In this document: piece after piece, positions 16,690-26,098 of the stretch
Layout of the letters: each line of letters starts with the position of its first letter
How positions within the stretch are numbered: the first letter of the stretch is position 1
Origin: Prevotella sp.
Lineage (GTDB): Bacteria > Bacteroidota > Bacteroidia > Bacteroidales > Bacteroidaceae
DNA length: 64,000 nt
Direction: 5' to 3'
Assembly (NCBI GenBank): GCA_017449495.1
Contig: JAFTFO010000035.1
Location: 35,116 to 99,115, forward strand
The notes under the pieces: model-generated
Database searches by the model: none
Seen by the model: the letters and a program-made list of their open reading frames with translations, nothing else
Told to the model about the DNA's origin: nothing
Position numbers and translations under genes: made by a program

Positions 16690-18870
16690 TTAGTTCGCCA
16701 TTTCTGAGATGAATTTGATCCTTACCAGACGGATCTCATCCTCTGAGTATTCGTCGCCCAATTCCTTCTGAGCCACGCTCAGACGGTCGGTGTCTGACTC
16801 ACAGAAATAGTCGTAGATGTCGTCGACATGATCCTCGTCCATCACTTCGTCGAGGAAGTAGTCGATGTTGAGTTTTGTGCCGCTGTAGACGATGGCCTCC
16901 ACCTCGTCGAGCAGTTCATCGAAATCGATGCCCTGTGCAGTTGCGATGTCGTCGAGGGCGATCTGACGGTCTATGCTCTGAATGATCTTTACCTTCAGCA
17001 TTGACTTCTTTGCCACAGTACGGACACGCATGTCCACCTGTCGCTCGATCTCGTTCTCCTCACAATAGTTGCGGATCAGGTCGACGAACTCCTTGGCATA
17101 GGGTTGCTTGACCTTGCCCTCACCCACACCCTGGATGTTCTTCAACTCCTCAAGGGTGACAGGATAGTCTGTCGCCATCTGTTCGAGCGACACATCCTGG
17201 AAGATCACGTAAGGCGGACGCTCCAACCGCTTCGACACCTTCTTGCGCAGTTCACGCAGCATCGCACTTAGCGTGGGGTCGAGGGCACTGATGCCACCCT
17301 CCTGGTCGGGCACCTCGTCGTCGCCTGCAAACTCTGCATCTTTCACAATCATGAACGACTTGGGCGACTTCAAGAATTTCTTTCCTGCGGCAGTCACCTT
17401 CAGCAGACCATAGTTCTCTACCTCCTTGAGCAGATAGCCTGCAATGAGGGCTTGGCGGATGACGGGATTCCATATTTTCTCGTCGTCGTCAGCACCAGCT
17501 CCGAAGTTTTCAAAGTCCTCATGGTGGTGGGCGAGAATCTCGTCGGTCTCCTTGCCTGTGATGAAGTCGATGACATAGTCGGCGCGGAAGTTCTCCTTGA
17601 TCTCAAGGATGGCTTTCAAAACGGTTACCAACTGGTCCTTTGCCTCGATTTCCGTCTTTGGATGCAGGCAGTTGTCACAGTTCCCGCAGTTGTCTTTCGG
17701 ATAGGTCTCTCCAAAGTAGTGCAGTAGCATCTTTCTTCGGCAGATAGAAGTCTCTGCATAGGCAGCTGTCTCCACCAGCAGTTGTCGGCCGATATCCTGT
17801 TCTGCTACAGGCTTGCCCTCCATGAACTTATCCAGTTTCTGAAGGTCCTTATTTGAGTAGAAGGCGATACACAGACCTTCGCCTCCGTCTCGGCCCGCGC
17901 GACCAGTCTCCTGATAGTAGCCCTCCAAAGATTTGGGAATGTCATAGTGGATCACGAAGCGCACATCGGGCTTGTCGATACCCATGCCAAAGGCAATGGT
18001 GGCCACAATCACGTCGATATTCTCCATCAGGAAGTCGTCTTGTGTCTGTGTCCTTGTGGCAGAGTCGAGGCCTGCGTGATAAGCTGCCGCCTTGATCTCG
18101 TTGGCCTGAAGCACAGCCGCCAGTTCCTCGACCTTCTTGCGCGACAGGCAGTAGATAATACCACTCTTGCCCGGATGCTGCTTGATGAACTTGATGATGT
18201 CCTTATCAACATCCTTCGTTTTCGGACGCACCTCATAATAGAGGTTCGGACGGTTGAATGAACTCTTGAACTCCTTGGCGTCGATGATGCCAAGGTTCTT
18301 CTTGATATCTGAGCGCACTTTGTCAGTGGCTGTGGCCGTCAGGGCGATGATGGGTGCTTTGCCGATCTCGTTGACGATAGGTCGGATACGACGGTATTCT
18401 GGTCGGAAGTCATGTCCCCACTCAGAGATACAATGGGCCTCGTCGACGGCATAGAAGGATATCTTCACCGTTTTCAGGAACTCGACATTGTCCTCCTTCG
18501 TCAGTGACTCTGGAGCGACGTATAGCAGTTTGGTGTGTCCAGAGAGAATGTCTGCCTTCACCTGATCGATGGCGGCTTTGTTCAGCGACGAGTTCAGATA
18601 GTGGGCCGTTCCCTCGTGTTCGCTCAAGTTTGTGATGACATCCACCTGATTCTTCATCAGGGCTATCAAGGGTGAGATGACAATGGCTGTTCCTTCCATC
18701 AGTAACGAGGGTAGTTGGTAGCACAGCGATTTTCCGCCACCTGTGGGCATGAGAACAAACGTGTCGTTACCATCCAACAGGTTTTGGATGATTTGTTCTT
18801 GGTCTCCCTTGAACTTGTCGAAACCAAAGTATTTCTTCAGGGCTTCAGTCAGATTTTTCTTTTCGCTCAT
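16690..18870 (-). CDS. recQ: ATP-dependent DNA helicase RecQ
   Basis: 726 residues. The 3'-to-5' RecQ helicase core shows Walker A in MPTGGGKSLCYQLP (about 41-54), the DEAH box with the aromatic loop in VDEAHCISEWGHDFRPEYR (about 137-155), SAT-like ALTATATDKV, and motif VI QETGRAGRDG (about 309-318). The RQC zinc site CRRKMLLHYFG...CGNCDNC follows at about 368-395. An HRDC-like domain sits around 540-620. The roughly 100-residue acidic tail is a Bacteroidota extension. It acts in recombination repair and replication restart. It is the last gene of a likely tig-clpP-clpX-recQ unit, 24 bp behind clpX. Confidence 0.96.
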   Translation of the reverse strand: MSEKKNLTEALKKYFGFDKFKGDQEQIIQNLLDGNDTFVLMPTGGGKSLCYQLPSLLMEGTAIVISPLIALMKNQVDVITNLSEHEGTAHYLNSSLNKAAIDQVKADILSGHTKLLYVAPESLTKEDNVEFLKTVKISFYAVDEAHCISEWGHDFRPEYRRIRPIVNEIGKAPIIALTATATDKVRSDIKKNLGIIDAKEFKSSFNRPNLYYEVRPKTKDVDKDIIKFIKQHPGKSGIIYCLSRKKVEELAAVLQANEIKAAAYHAGLDSATRTQTQDDFLMENIDVIVATIAFGMGIDKPDVRFVIHYDIPKSLEGYYQETGRAGRDGGEGLCIAFYSNKDLQKLDKFMEGKPVAEQDIGRQLLVETAAYAETSICRRKMLLHYFGETYPKDNCGNCDNCLHPKTEIEAKDQLVTVLKAILEIKENFRADYVIDFITGKETDEILAHHHEDFENFGAGADDDEKIWNPVIRQALIAGYLLKEVENYGLLKVTAAGKKFLKSPKSFMIVKDAEFAGDDEVPDQEGGISALDPTLSAMLRELRKKVSKRLERPPYVIFQDVSLEQMATDYPVTLEELKNIQGVGEGKVKQPYAKEFVDLIRNYCEENEIERQVDMRVRTVAKKSMLKVKIIQSIDRQIALDDIATAQGIDFDELLDEVEAIVYSGTKLNIDYFLDEVMDEDHVDDIYDYFCESDTDRLSVAQKELGDEYSEDEIRLVRIKFISEMAN

Positions 18871-18894
18871 ATAGTTGTCATTAGGCTTTTTCCT

Positions 18895-20115
18895 TTACAT
18901 ACGTGACTGCGCCAGTTGCTCATTCACATACTCAGGCGTCACTGTAAATTTCTTTACTTTCTGTGAGGGTGTTGAGTACATGGCTTCCATCATGACGTTC
19001 TCTACGATTGAACGCAGTCCACGGGCGCCGAGCTTGAATTCTATGGCCTTGTCCACGATTACGTCAAGTGCCTCCTGTGTGAACTCCAGCTCTACACCAT
19101 CCAACTCAAAGAGTTTCTTATATTGTTTTACAATCGAGTTCTTTGGCTCGGTCAGAATCTGTTGGAGTGCGGCCTTGTCAAGCGGGTTCAGATAGGTGAG
19201 CACGGGCAGACGTCCGATAATCTCCGGGATCATACCAAACGCCTTCAGATCCTGTGGCTGCACATATTTCATCAAGTCCTTCTTGTCGATCTTCAGCACG
19301 TTCTGGACAGAGTTATATCCCACCACATGGGTGTTCAGCCGTTGGGCAATCTTCCGCTCGATGCCGTCGAAGGCACCGCCACAGATGAACAGGATATTCC
19401 TTGTGTCCACATGGATATAATCCTGGTCAGGATGCTTGCGGCCTCCCTTGGGCGGCACATTTACGATGGTACCCTCTAATAATTTCAGTAGTCCCTGCTG
19501 CACGCCTTCACCACTGACGTCACGGGTGATGGAGGGATTGTCGGACTTCCGGGCAATCTTGTCGATCTCGTCGATGAACACGATACCTTGCTGGGCGCGC
19601 TCCACATTGTAGTCGGCCACTTGTAGTAGACGGGTGAGGATACTCTCCACGTCTTCGCCTACATAGCCAGCCTCTGTGAGTACTGTCGCGTCAACGATGG
19701 TAAAGGGCACGTCGAGCATCTTCGCAATGGTACGTGCCAGCAGTGTCTTGCCCGTACCTGTAGAGCCTACCATGATGATGTTGCTCTTCTCGATCTCCAC
19801 CCCGTCCTTATCTGGTGCCTGTCCGAGTCGTTTATAGTGGTTGTACACCGCCACCGATAGATATCGCTTTGCCTCATCTTGCCCGATCACATATTCGTCG
19901 AGGTAGGCCTTTATCTCCTTCGGTTTCGGCGTCTTGCTCTGCTCCTGCTTGCCAGGGGTGGCCGTGTCGTTCAGTGATGGCATGTTCTCCAGCACGATCC
20001 GGTTAGCTTGCTGTGCACAGTCCTCACAGATATAACCGTTGAGGCCAGTAATCAGCAGTCTTACTTCCCTTTCGCTCCGTCCACAGAAGCTACATTCCTT
20101 TCTCAGTTTCGCCAT
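18895..20115 (-). CDS. clpX: ATP-dependent protease ATP-binding subunit ClpX
   Basis: 406 residues, standard length. The N-terminal C4 zinc domain is present ([14 protein letters not shown]...[10 protein letters not shown], residues 9-37). The AAA+ module has Walker A GSTGTGKT (about 117-124), Walker [11 protein letters not shown] (about 180-189), the pore loop GYVGED (about 149-154) and the sensor-2 region [10 protein letters not shown] near residue 368. ClpX recognises and unfolds tagged substrates and threads them into ClpP. clpP lies directly upstream with a 5-bp gap, so the subunits are made together. Confidence 0.98.
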   Translation of the reverse strand: MAKLRKECSFCGRSEREVRLLITGLNGYICEDCAQQANRIVLENMPSLNDTATPGKQEQSKTPKPKEIKAYLDEYVIGQDEAKRYLSVAVYNHYKRLGQAPDKDGVEIEKSNIIMVGSTGTGKTLLARTIAKMLDVPFTIVDATVLTEAGYVGEDVESILTRLLQVADYNVERAQQGIVFIDEIDKIARKSDNPSITRDVSGEGVQQGLLKLLEGTIVNVPPKGGRKHPDQDYIHVDTRNILFICGGAFDGIERKIAQRLNTHVVGYNSVQNVLKIDKKDLMKYVQPQDLKAFGMIPEIIGRLPVLTYLNPLDKAALQQILTEPKNSIVKQYKKLFELDGVELEFTQEALDVIVDKAIEFKLGARGLRSIVENVMMEAMYSTPSQKVKKFTVTPEYVNEQLAQSRM

Positions 20116-20120
20116 ATTCC

Positions 20121-20795
20121 TTATTGCTTCCTGCTCAGCACCATATCGATCATGCCGTAGGCCTTAGCCTCCTCGGCAGTCATCCAGTAGTTACGGTCCG
20201 AGTCGGCATACACCTTGTCATAAGGTGTGTGCGAGTGTTCTGATATGATGGTGTAGAGTTCCTTCTTGAATTTCAGGATCTCCTTGGCTTCAATCTCGAT
20301 ATCTGAAGCCTGTCCCTGTACGCCTCCGAGGGGCTGGTGGATCATCACACGGCTGTGGGGCAGTGCTGAGCGCTTACCCTCCTTGCCGGCCACGAGCAGC
20401 ACGGCTCCCATTGAGGCGGCCATACCTGTGCAAATCGTCGCCACATCGCTGGAGATGAACTGCATCGTGTCATAGATGCCCAGTCCGGCAGTGACGCTGC
20501 CACCAGGCGAGTTGATGTAGATGCTAATGTCCTTGCCGGAATCCACGGAGTCGAGGTAGAGCAACTGGGCCTGCAACGTGTTGGCGGTATAGTCGTCAAT
20601 CTGCGTGCCGAGGAAGATGATGCGATCCATCATCAGACGTGAAAAGACATCCATCTGCGTCACATTCAACTGGCGCTCTTCGAGGATATAGGGGTTCAGG
20701 TACTGGGCCTGAGCCTTCATCACTTCGTCAACGGTCAGCCCGTCCATTCCTAAATGCCGGACTGCATACTTTCTAAAATCGTTTCTATCGTTCAT
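20121..20795 (-). CDS. clpP: ATP-dependent Clp protease proteolytic subunit ClpP
   Basis: 224 residues. The catalytic serine is in [14 protein letters not shown] (about residue 120), the histidine in [13 protein letters not shown] (about 145), and the aspartate in the following helix region; [20 protein letters not shown] at about 90-109 is the conserved oxyanion-loop segment. ClpP forms the 14-subunit chamber fed by ClpX. It lies between tig and clpX. A TAACTTTG -7 box at 20859-20866 provides its own promoter, inside the loop of a terminator-like repeat. Confidence 0.98.
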   Translation of the reverse strand: MNDRNDFRKYAVRHLGMDGLTVDEVMKAQAQYLNPYILEERQLNVTQMDVFSRLMMDRIIFLGTQIDDYTANTLQAQLLYLDSVDSGKDISIYINSPGGSVTAGLGIYDTMQFISSDVATICTGMAASMGAVLLVAGKEGKRSALPHSRVMIHQPLGGVQGQASDIEIEAKEILKFKKELYTIISEHSHTPYDKVYADSDRNYWMTAEEAKAYGMIDMVLSRKQ

Positions 20796-20823
20796 AATTC
20801 AATATCATTTTAATGGAAAAAGA

Positions 20824-20887
20824 GCGGTTACCGACCTTTTTCACTTGTGTTTGGGACACAAAGTTACATAAAAAAGTCGATAACCGC
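20824..20887 (-). terminator. tig terminator-like hairpin containing the clpP promoter
   Basis: Positions 20824-20835 and 20876-20887 form a 12-bp inverted repeat with one mismatch, and on the minus strand the second arm is followed by TCTTTTT. The 40-bp loop contains the clpP -7 box TAACTTTG (minus strand, 20859-20866). It would partly terminate tig transcripts and restart transcription for clpP. The large loop makes the terminator call tentative. Confidence 0.5.
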
Positions 20888-20920
20888 CCTAATTAAGTGG
20901 TTATTTTTTCCTAAAAATAC

Positions 20921-22282
20921 TTATTTTTCTTGCATCATCTTGTTAAAGTCCTCCAAACTGACCTCTTTCTTCGTCAGTTTAACGACTGTTTTGAGCTTTT
21001 CAACGAGTTTCTGGTCGACAGCGCGATCCACGAAACCGTCGATGTTCTCGCGTTTCTTCAGCTGCTCAGCAGCATAGTTCTCCAGCACATCGTCAGGCAC
21101 GTTTGACATGCCGTACTGGGCGAACTGCTGACGGATGGCATCCTTGGCAATGGCCTTCACGTCGGCATCCTCGACCTTGATCTCGTTGGCAGCGACGAGC
21201 TGCTCTTTGATCAGATGCCATTTCAGTTCCTTGATACTGCCCTCGAAGTTCTTTTCCACATAGTCAGCACCCTTGTCTTGGTTGTTCTGCAGCATCACGC
21301 GCTTCAGCAGAGCCTCAGGGAATGTCACCTCGCCCACCTTTTTCTCCATGTATGCACGCAGGTCGAGCAAGAACTTATAGTCGCTGTTGCTCTCGAGCTG
21401 AGGCTTGATGGTCTCTGCAATCTTCTCACGGAAGGCCTTCTCGTCCTTCACCGTTCCCTCACCGAACACGCGGTCAAACAGCTGTTGGTTCAGCTCTGCG
21501 GGCTGGAAGTGGCGGATCTCGTTGATCTGATAGCTGAAGTCGCTCTTCAGGTCCTTCACGTCGTCCTTCTGTACCTTCAGCAGGGCAGCTACCTCAGCAT
21601 CGTTATCGGGGTATGCCTTCTTTGGGTTGAAGGTGATAATATCACCCTTCTTCGCACCGTCGAAGAGCTTGCGCTGCTTCTCTTCCTTGATATAGGCGGG
21701 CATAATCATCGCAGCCTCGTTGGAGAGACCGTCCTCTTTGGTGTTCCCCTTCTTGTCGAGTTCGCGCAGCTCGCCTGTCAACGTATCATTGCCGCTGAAG
21801 GTCTCTGCCTCCTTGAACTCACCGGCCTGAGAGCAGTACATCTGCACCTGGTCATCGACAAGTTTGTCGTCAACCTTGATGTCATAATAGGTGATCTTGT
21901 CCTTTGCTGTCAGCTCGGCCTTCATCTCAGGAGCTACGGCGATGTCGAACACGAACTCTAGGTCGCCCTCCTTCTCGAAGTCCTGCGGCTTCTGTTTCTC
22001 CTGATTCGGCAGGGGCTCACCTAGCATCTGTATCTTGTTCTCCTGGATATATCCATAGAGCTTTTCGCTGATCAGGCGGTTCACTTCCTCCACCTTCACG
22101 GCGGTTCCATACTGACGCTTGATCAGTCCCATTGGCACCTGTCCTGGACGGAAGCCAGGCACCTGGGCCTTCTTACGATAGTCTTTCAGTGTTTTCTCAA
22201 CCTTCTCCTGATAGTCGGCAGGCTCAATGACCATAGTCATGATGCCATTGATTTTATCAGGGCAATCAAATGTAATTTTCAT
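20921..22282 (-). CDS. tig: Trigger factor-type ribosome-associated chaperone
   Basis: 453 residues. The N-terminal ribosome-binding domain has the expected PGFRPGQVPMGLIKRQYG (about 42-59, the signature-loop equivalent of GFRxGKxP). The middle carries an FKBP-like PPIase region, and the C-terminal helical arms are rich in Lys/Glu. Trigger factor binds nascent chains at the exit tunnel; some Bacteroidota members have weak PPIase domains, which cannot be judged here. It is the first gene of the tig-clpP-clpX-recQ group, and a TATCTTTG -7 box sits at 22327-22334 on the minus strand. Confidence 0.95.
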   Translation of the reverse strand: MKITFDCPDKINGIMTMVIEPADYQEKVEKTLKDYRKKAQVPGFRPGQVPMGLIKRQYGTAVKVEEVNRLISEKLYGYIQENKIQMLGEPLPNQEKQKPQDFEKEGDLEFVFDIAVAPEMKAELTAKDKITYYDIKVDDKLVDDQVQMYCSQAGEFKEAETFSGNDTLTGELRELDKKGNTKEDGLSNEAAMIMPAYIKEEKQRKLFDGAKKGDIITFNPKKAYPDNDAEVAALLKVQKDDVKDLKSDFSYQINEIRHFQPAELNQQLFDRVFGEGTVKDEKAFREKIAETIKPQLESNSDYKFLLDLRAYMEKKVGEVTFPEALLKRVMLQNNQDKGADYVEKNFEGSIKELKWHLIKEQLVAANEIKVEDADVKAIAKDAIRQQFAQYGMSNVPDDVLENYAAEQLKKRENIDGFVDRAVDQKLVEKLKTVVKLTKKEVSLEDFNKMMQEK

Positions 22283-22326
22283 CTTTCTTTATACCTTATT
22301 ATATTATATATTCAAATTTTGGGGTG

Positions 22327-22334
22327 CAAAGATA
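22327..22334 (-). promoter_or_regulatory. tig -7 promoter box
   Basis: TATCTTTG on the minus strand matches TAnnTTTG and lies 44 bp upstream of the tig ATG. Just upstream, 22341-22385 is an AATTAAG 7-nt repeat tract of the type found at several other gene junctions in this window. Confidence 0.65.
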
Positions 22335-22440
22335 CTACTTTTAATTAAGAATTGAGAATTAAGAATTAAGAATTAAATTAAATTAAGGTTTAAAGTTTTC
22401 CTGATTGAAACGAAGGCCCTTAATTAAACCCCTAAATAGT

Positions 22441-23247
22441 TCAACTATCCGTTTCTTCCTTTGCCTTGCGCTCCTCTTCCAGCTCCTGGAAGTCTTTCTT
22501 GCGCAAAACGAATGAATTGGTGAGGTATTTTTCGCGTACCACCTTGTTCTCAGCCAGTTCCTCGGGCGAACCCTGGAAGAGGATGCGTCCCTCGAAGAGC
22601 AGATAGGCGCGGTCGGTGATGGTCAGTGTCTCGTCCACGTTATGGTCTGTAATCAGGATGCCGATATTCCTGTACTTCAACTTCCATACAATCTGCTGGA
22701 TGTCCTCCACGGCAATGGGGTCGACACCAGCGAAAGGCTCGTCGAGCATGATGAACTTCGGCTCGATGGCCAGACAACGGGCAATCTCCGTTCTGCGTCG
22801 CTCACCACCCGAGAGCTGGTCGCCCTTGTTCTTGCGCACTTTACCCAGACGGAACTCCTTGATCAGTTCCTCGAGTTTTTCCAACTGGTAGTCGCGTGGC
22901 TTACCCGTCATCTCGAGCACCGAGAGAATATTGTCTTCGACGCTCATCTTACGGAACACGCTCGCCTCCTGCGCCAGATAGCCGATCCCGGCACGGGCAC
23001 GCTTGTAGACAGGATATTTCGTCACTTCCTCGTCGCCCAGATAGATATGACCGCCGTTGGGTACGATCAGACCTGTGGTCATATAGAACGAAGTGGTCTT
23101 GCCGGCACCGTTGGGACCCAAAAGTCCCACGATCTCACCCTGCTTCACATCGAAACTCACGTCGTTCACTACGGTACGCTTACCATACCGCTTCACCAGA
23201 CCCTCCGTCCGTAATACCAGTCGTTCTTGTTGCTGACTTTCTTCCAT
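22441..23247 (-). CDS. lptB: LPS export ABC transporter ATP-binding protein LptB
   Basis: 268 residues from ATG 23247. ABC signature elements: Walker [11 protein letters not shown]-loop in [13 protein letters not shown], signature LSGGERRR, Walker [14 protein letters not shown] and switch His [10 protein letters not shown]. The sequence and the [19 protein letters not shown] stretch are typical of LptB, which powers extraction of LPS from the inner membrane with LptFG. The frame is open back to an upstream start at 23349, but a TAACTTTG -7 box at 23256-23263 falls within that extension, so translation starts at 23247, only 8 bp after the box. That makes the message nearly leaderless. Confidence 0.94.
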   Translation of the reverse strand: MEESQQQERLVLRTEGLVKRYGKRTVVNDVSFDVKQGEIVGLLGPNGAGKTTSFYMTTGLIVPNGGHIYLGDEEVTKYPVYKRARAGIGYLAQEASVFRKMSVEDNILSVLEMTGKPRDYQLEKLEELIKEFRLGKVRKNKGDQLSGGERRRTEIARCLAIEPKFIMLDEPFAGVDPIAVEDIQQIVWKLKYRNIGILITDHNVDETLTITDRAYLLFEGRILFQGSPEELAENKVVREKYLTNSFVLRKKDFQELEEERKAKEETDS

Positions 23248-23255
23248 TTCGACCG

Positions 23256-23263
23256 CAAAGTTA
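23256..23263 (-). promoter_or_regulatory. lptB -7 promoter box, 8 bp before the ATG
   Basis: TAACTTTG on the minus strand matches TAnnTTTG. With the usual transcription start a few bases downstream, the lptB mRNA would have almost no 5' leader. The box also rejects in-frame starts farther upstream. Confidence 0.7.
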
Positions 23264-23338
23264 CGCATTTTCAATGAAAAGTCATGTGCTTTAACTCCCT
23301 TTAACTCCTTTAATTTCTTCAACTCTCTAAAAATGTTG

Positions 23339-23346
23339 TACCTTTG
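23339..23346 (+). promoter_or_regulatory. -7 promoter box of the clostripain-family gene
   Basis: TACCTTTG on the plus strand matches TAnnTTTG, 21 bp before ATG 23368. It faces away from the lptB promoter, so the two genes are divergently transcribed. Confidence 0.65.
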
Positions 23347-23367
23347 CATCGACTTTAGAAGAATTTG

Positions 23368-24564
23368 ATGAAGAAACTATTGTTTTTGACAACCTTGGCG
23401 CTGTTATGCTCCTGCCACAAGGACGATGACGAGAAGACGCCACAGACGCGGACTGTGCTCATCTACATGTCGGCAGAAAACACGCTGTCGTCTATTTCGG
23501 AGAGTGACCTACAGGAGATTCGCGATGGCTCTATGTCGCTGACGGAAGACGACTATCTGTTAGTATACTACGACCGTGCTAGACGGGACGAGATGCCTTG
23601 GCTGGCTCGCATTGTGAACGGAGACCTGAGGGATTCTGTCTCGATTGTTGACATGCAGATCAGCGACAAGGATGACTATGCCAGCGACCCGCATGTGTTC
23701 GAAAAGGTACTGAGCTATGCTTACAGTCATTATCCTGCTACGGCTGGTTACGGACTGACGTTCTGGGGGCATGCCTCTGGCTGGCTGAAGGCTGATTCCA
23801 TCGCATACACCAGAGCCTATGGCATCGACAACGGCGTGAACAGTACCAACCAAGATATGGGTTACTGGATGAACATTCCAACGTTGCGACGTGTGCTGGA
23901 GAAACAGCCCCACCTGGAGTTCATACTGGGCGACTGCTGTAACTTCATGTGCCTTGAGACGGTCTATGAGCTGCGGAAGGTGACGGACTATGTCGTGGGC
24001 TCCCCAGCTGAGATCCCCGATTGGGGTGCTCCCTACGACAAGATCGTGCCTGAGATGTTCAAACGACAGGACGCAGCGAAGGGTATTTTGACTAAATATG
24101 CTGATGCCTATAAGAACTATTTGCCGTTGTCATTGGCAAAAACGAGTGAGATGGACGCGCTGGCAGAGGCTACACGTACTGTGCTGGAGGCCATCTACGG
24201 CCGGCAAGAAACGGACTATCCCGATATGACGGGGTTGATTTATTATTATAATGAGAGCTCGAGGTCGAAGTTCTTGCCTCAGTACAATATTTTTTACGAT
24301 GCGGGCGACTTTGTGAAAAAGTATGCCACGGCAACGGAGTATGCCCAGTGGAAAGAGGCGTTCGACCGTGTGGTCACCGACAAGGTGTTTTCCAAGACTT
24401 GGACTACAAACAAGACCTGGAATAGCCACTATACAGCCTTTGATATGACGGAGGAGAAATATCATGGTGTGTCTATGTTCGTGCCGCAAGAGGCGCTGGG
24501 GTACTATGGACGGTACAATGAGGACATCAAGATGATGGAGTGGTATTGGAGAATTAACAACTAA
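23368..24564 (+). CDS. Clostripain-family (C11) cysteine peptidase lipoprotein
   Basis: 398 residues with a lipoprotein signal ending LCSC (Cys16), so it is probably anchored to a membrane. The catalytic pair of peptidase family C11 is visible: His in [13 protein letters not shown] (about 130-142) and Cys in [21 protein letters not shown] (about 187-207). C11 peptidases cleave after Arg or Lys. [14 protein letters not shown] near the N-terminus is the usual first beta-strand. Start ATG 23368 is preferred over TTG 23365. It is followed after 14 bp by the mlaE-like gene, but no functional link is clear. Confidence 0.88.
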   Translation: MKKLLFLTTLALLCSCHKDDDEKTPQTRTVLIYMSAENTLSSISESDLQEIRDGSMSLTEDDYLLVYYDRARRDEMPWLARIVNGDLRDSVSIVDMQISDKDDYASDPHVFEKVLSYAYSHYPATAGYGLTFWGHASGWLKADSIAYTRAYGIDNGVNSTNQDMGYWMNIPTLRRVLEKQPHLEFILGDCCNFMCLETVYELRKVTDYVVGSPAEIPDWGAPYDKIVPEMFKRQDAAKGILTKYADAYKNYLPLSLAKTSEMDALAEATRTVLEAIYGRQETDYPDMTGLIYYYNESSRSKFLPQYNIFYDAGDFVKKYATATEYAQWKEAFDRVVTDKVFSKTWTTNKTWNSHYTAFDMTEEKYHGVSMFVPQEALGYYGRYNEDIKMMEWYWRINN

Positions 24565-24578
24565 GAGTTAATAGAAGC

Positions 24579-25325
24579 GTGATCATTACAAAATATCTGG
24601 CCATTCTGGGCCGCTATCTGATGCTTATGGGGCGCGTGTTCTCCGTGCCTGAACGGATGCGCATGTTCTTCAAACAATATGTGAAGGAGATGGCGCAGTT
24701 GGGTGTGAACTCCATCGGTATCGTGCTGCTCATCTCGTTCTTCATCGGTGCTGTGATCTGTATCCAGATGAAACTGAACATCCAGAGTCCGTGGATGCCC
24801 CGCTGGGTGAGTGGCTATACGACGCGTGAAATTCTGCTGCTGGAATTCTCGAGCTCGATCATGTGTCTGATCTTGGCTGGCAAGGTGGGATCGAACATCG
24901 CCTCGGAGATAGGTACGATGCGTGTCACCCAACAGATCGACGCCTTGGAGATTATGGGCGTGAATTCGGCCTGCTACCTCATTCTGCCAAAGATTATGGG
25001 TATGCTGACGATCATGCCGTTCCTCGTGATCTTCTCTTCGGCAACGGGTATCATGGGCGCTTATGCCACAGCCTATGTCGGCCATGTGCTACCCCCCGAC
25101 GACTTGACGCTCGGCCTGCAGCATGCGTTTAACCCCTGGTTCATGTGGATGTCGATCATCAAGAGCCAGTTCTTTGCCTTTATTATATCGAGTGTGCCTG
25201 CCTTTTGTGGCTATACCGTTGAGGGCGGATCGGTTAATGTGGGCAAGGCATCGACAGATGCCGTCGTGTCATCGAGTGTGCTTATCCTCTTCAGTGATGT
25301 GTTCCTAACCCAGTTACTGTCATGA
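24579..25325 (+). CDS. mlaE: MlaE-family ABC transporter permease
   Basis: 248 residues starting with GTG at 24579. The protein begins MIITKYLAILGRYLMLMGRVFSVPERMRMFFKQ, which matches the usual MlaE N-terminus in Bacteroidota and supports the GTG start. About five hydrophobic segments follow, with the family's conserved cytoplasmic stretch MRVTQQIDALEIMGVN (about 114-129). MlaE is the permease that moves phospholipid between the outer and inner membranes. It overlaps mlaF by 4 bp (ATGA). No MlaD-type substrate-binding gene follows here. Confidence 0.92.
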   Translation: MIITKYLAILGRYLMLMGRVFSVPERMRMFFKQYVKEMAQLGVNSIGIVLLISFFIGAVICIQMKLNIQSPWMPRWVSGYTTREILLLEFSSSIMCLILAGKVGSNIASEIGTMRVTQQIDALEIMGVNSACYLILPKIMGMLTIMPFLVIFSSATGIMGAYATAYVGHVLPPDDLTLGLQHAFNPWFMWMSIIKSQFFAFIISSVPAFCGYTVEGGSVNVGKASTDAVVSSSVLILFSDVFLTQLLS

Positions 25326-26098
25326 TAGAAGTCAAGAACCTGTATAAGAGTTTTGAGGACAAAGAGGTGCTGGTGGATATCAGTACGACCTTTGAGGACG
25401 GTAAGACGAACCTGATTATCGGCCAGAGCGGATCGGGTAAGACGGTGCTGATGAAGAACCTCGTGGGACTACTCGACCCGACGAGTGGACAGGTACTCTA
25501 CGACGGGCGTGACTTCGTACAGATGTCGAAGCATGAGAAGGTGAGGATGCGCCGCGAGATGGGCATGATCTTTCAGAGTGCAGCTCTCTTTGACTCGCTG
25601 ACGGTGCTGGAGAATGTGATGTTCCCCCTCGACATGTTCTCGACAATGAACCTACGGGAGCGTACGAAACGGGCGATGGACTGTCTGGATCGTGTAAACC
25701 TTGTGGGGGCTGAGGAGAAGTTCCCAGGCGAGATATCGGGTGGTATGCAGAAGCGTGTCGCCATCGCCAGAGCCATTGCACTGAATCCCAAATATCTTTT
25801 CTGCGACGAGCCCAACTCGGGTCTTGATCCCAAGACATCGCTCGTCATCGACGACTTGTTGCAGGGCATCACGCGAGAGTTTAATATTACCACCATCATC
25901 AATACTCATGACATGAACTCCGTCATGGGTATCGGTGAGAATATCATCTTCATCTATGAAGGCCACAAGGAGTGGCAGGGTGTGAGTAGTGAGATATTAC
26001 ATTCGCCGAACACCCGACTGACAGATTTTATTTTTGCCAGCGATTTGCTGAAGAACATGCGTCAGTTGGTGATAGAGAAGGAAAACACCAGTCTATAG
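25322..26098 (+). CDS. mlaF: MlaF-family ABC transporter ATP-binding protein
   Basis: 258 residues with all ABC ATPase motifs: Walker A GQSGSGKT (about 38-45), Q-loop in MIFQSAALFDSLTV, signature ISGGMQKR (about 139-146), Walker B YLFCDEPNSGLDP (about 160-172) and the switch histidine in INTHDMNSV. The GGMQKR signature and SGLDP ending are typical of MlaF. With MlaE it would power phospholipid trafficking that maintains outer-membrane asymmetry. Its last 6 bp overlap the convergent carboxypeptidase gene. Confidence 0.93.
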   Translation: MIEVKNLYKSFEDKEVLVDISTTFEDGKTNLIIGQSGSGKTVLMKNLVGLLDPTSGQVLYDGRDFVQMSKHEKVRMRREMGMIFQSAALFDSLTVLENVMFPLDMFSTMNLRERTKRAMDCLDRVNLVGAEEKFPGEISGGMQKRVAIARAIALNPKYLFCDEPNSGLDPKTSLVIDDLLQGITREFNITTIINTHDMNSVMGIGENIIFIYEGHKEWQGVSSEILHSPNTRLTDFIFASDLLKNMRQLVIEKENTSL

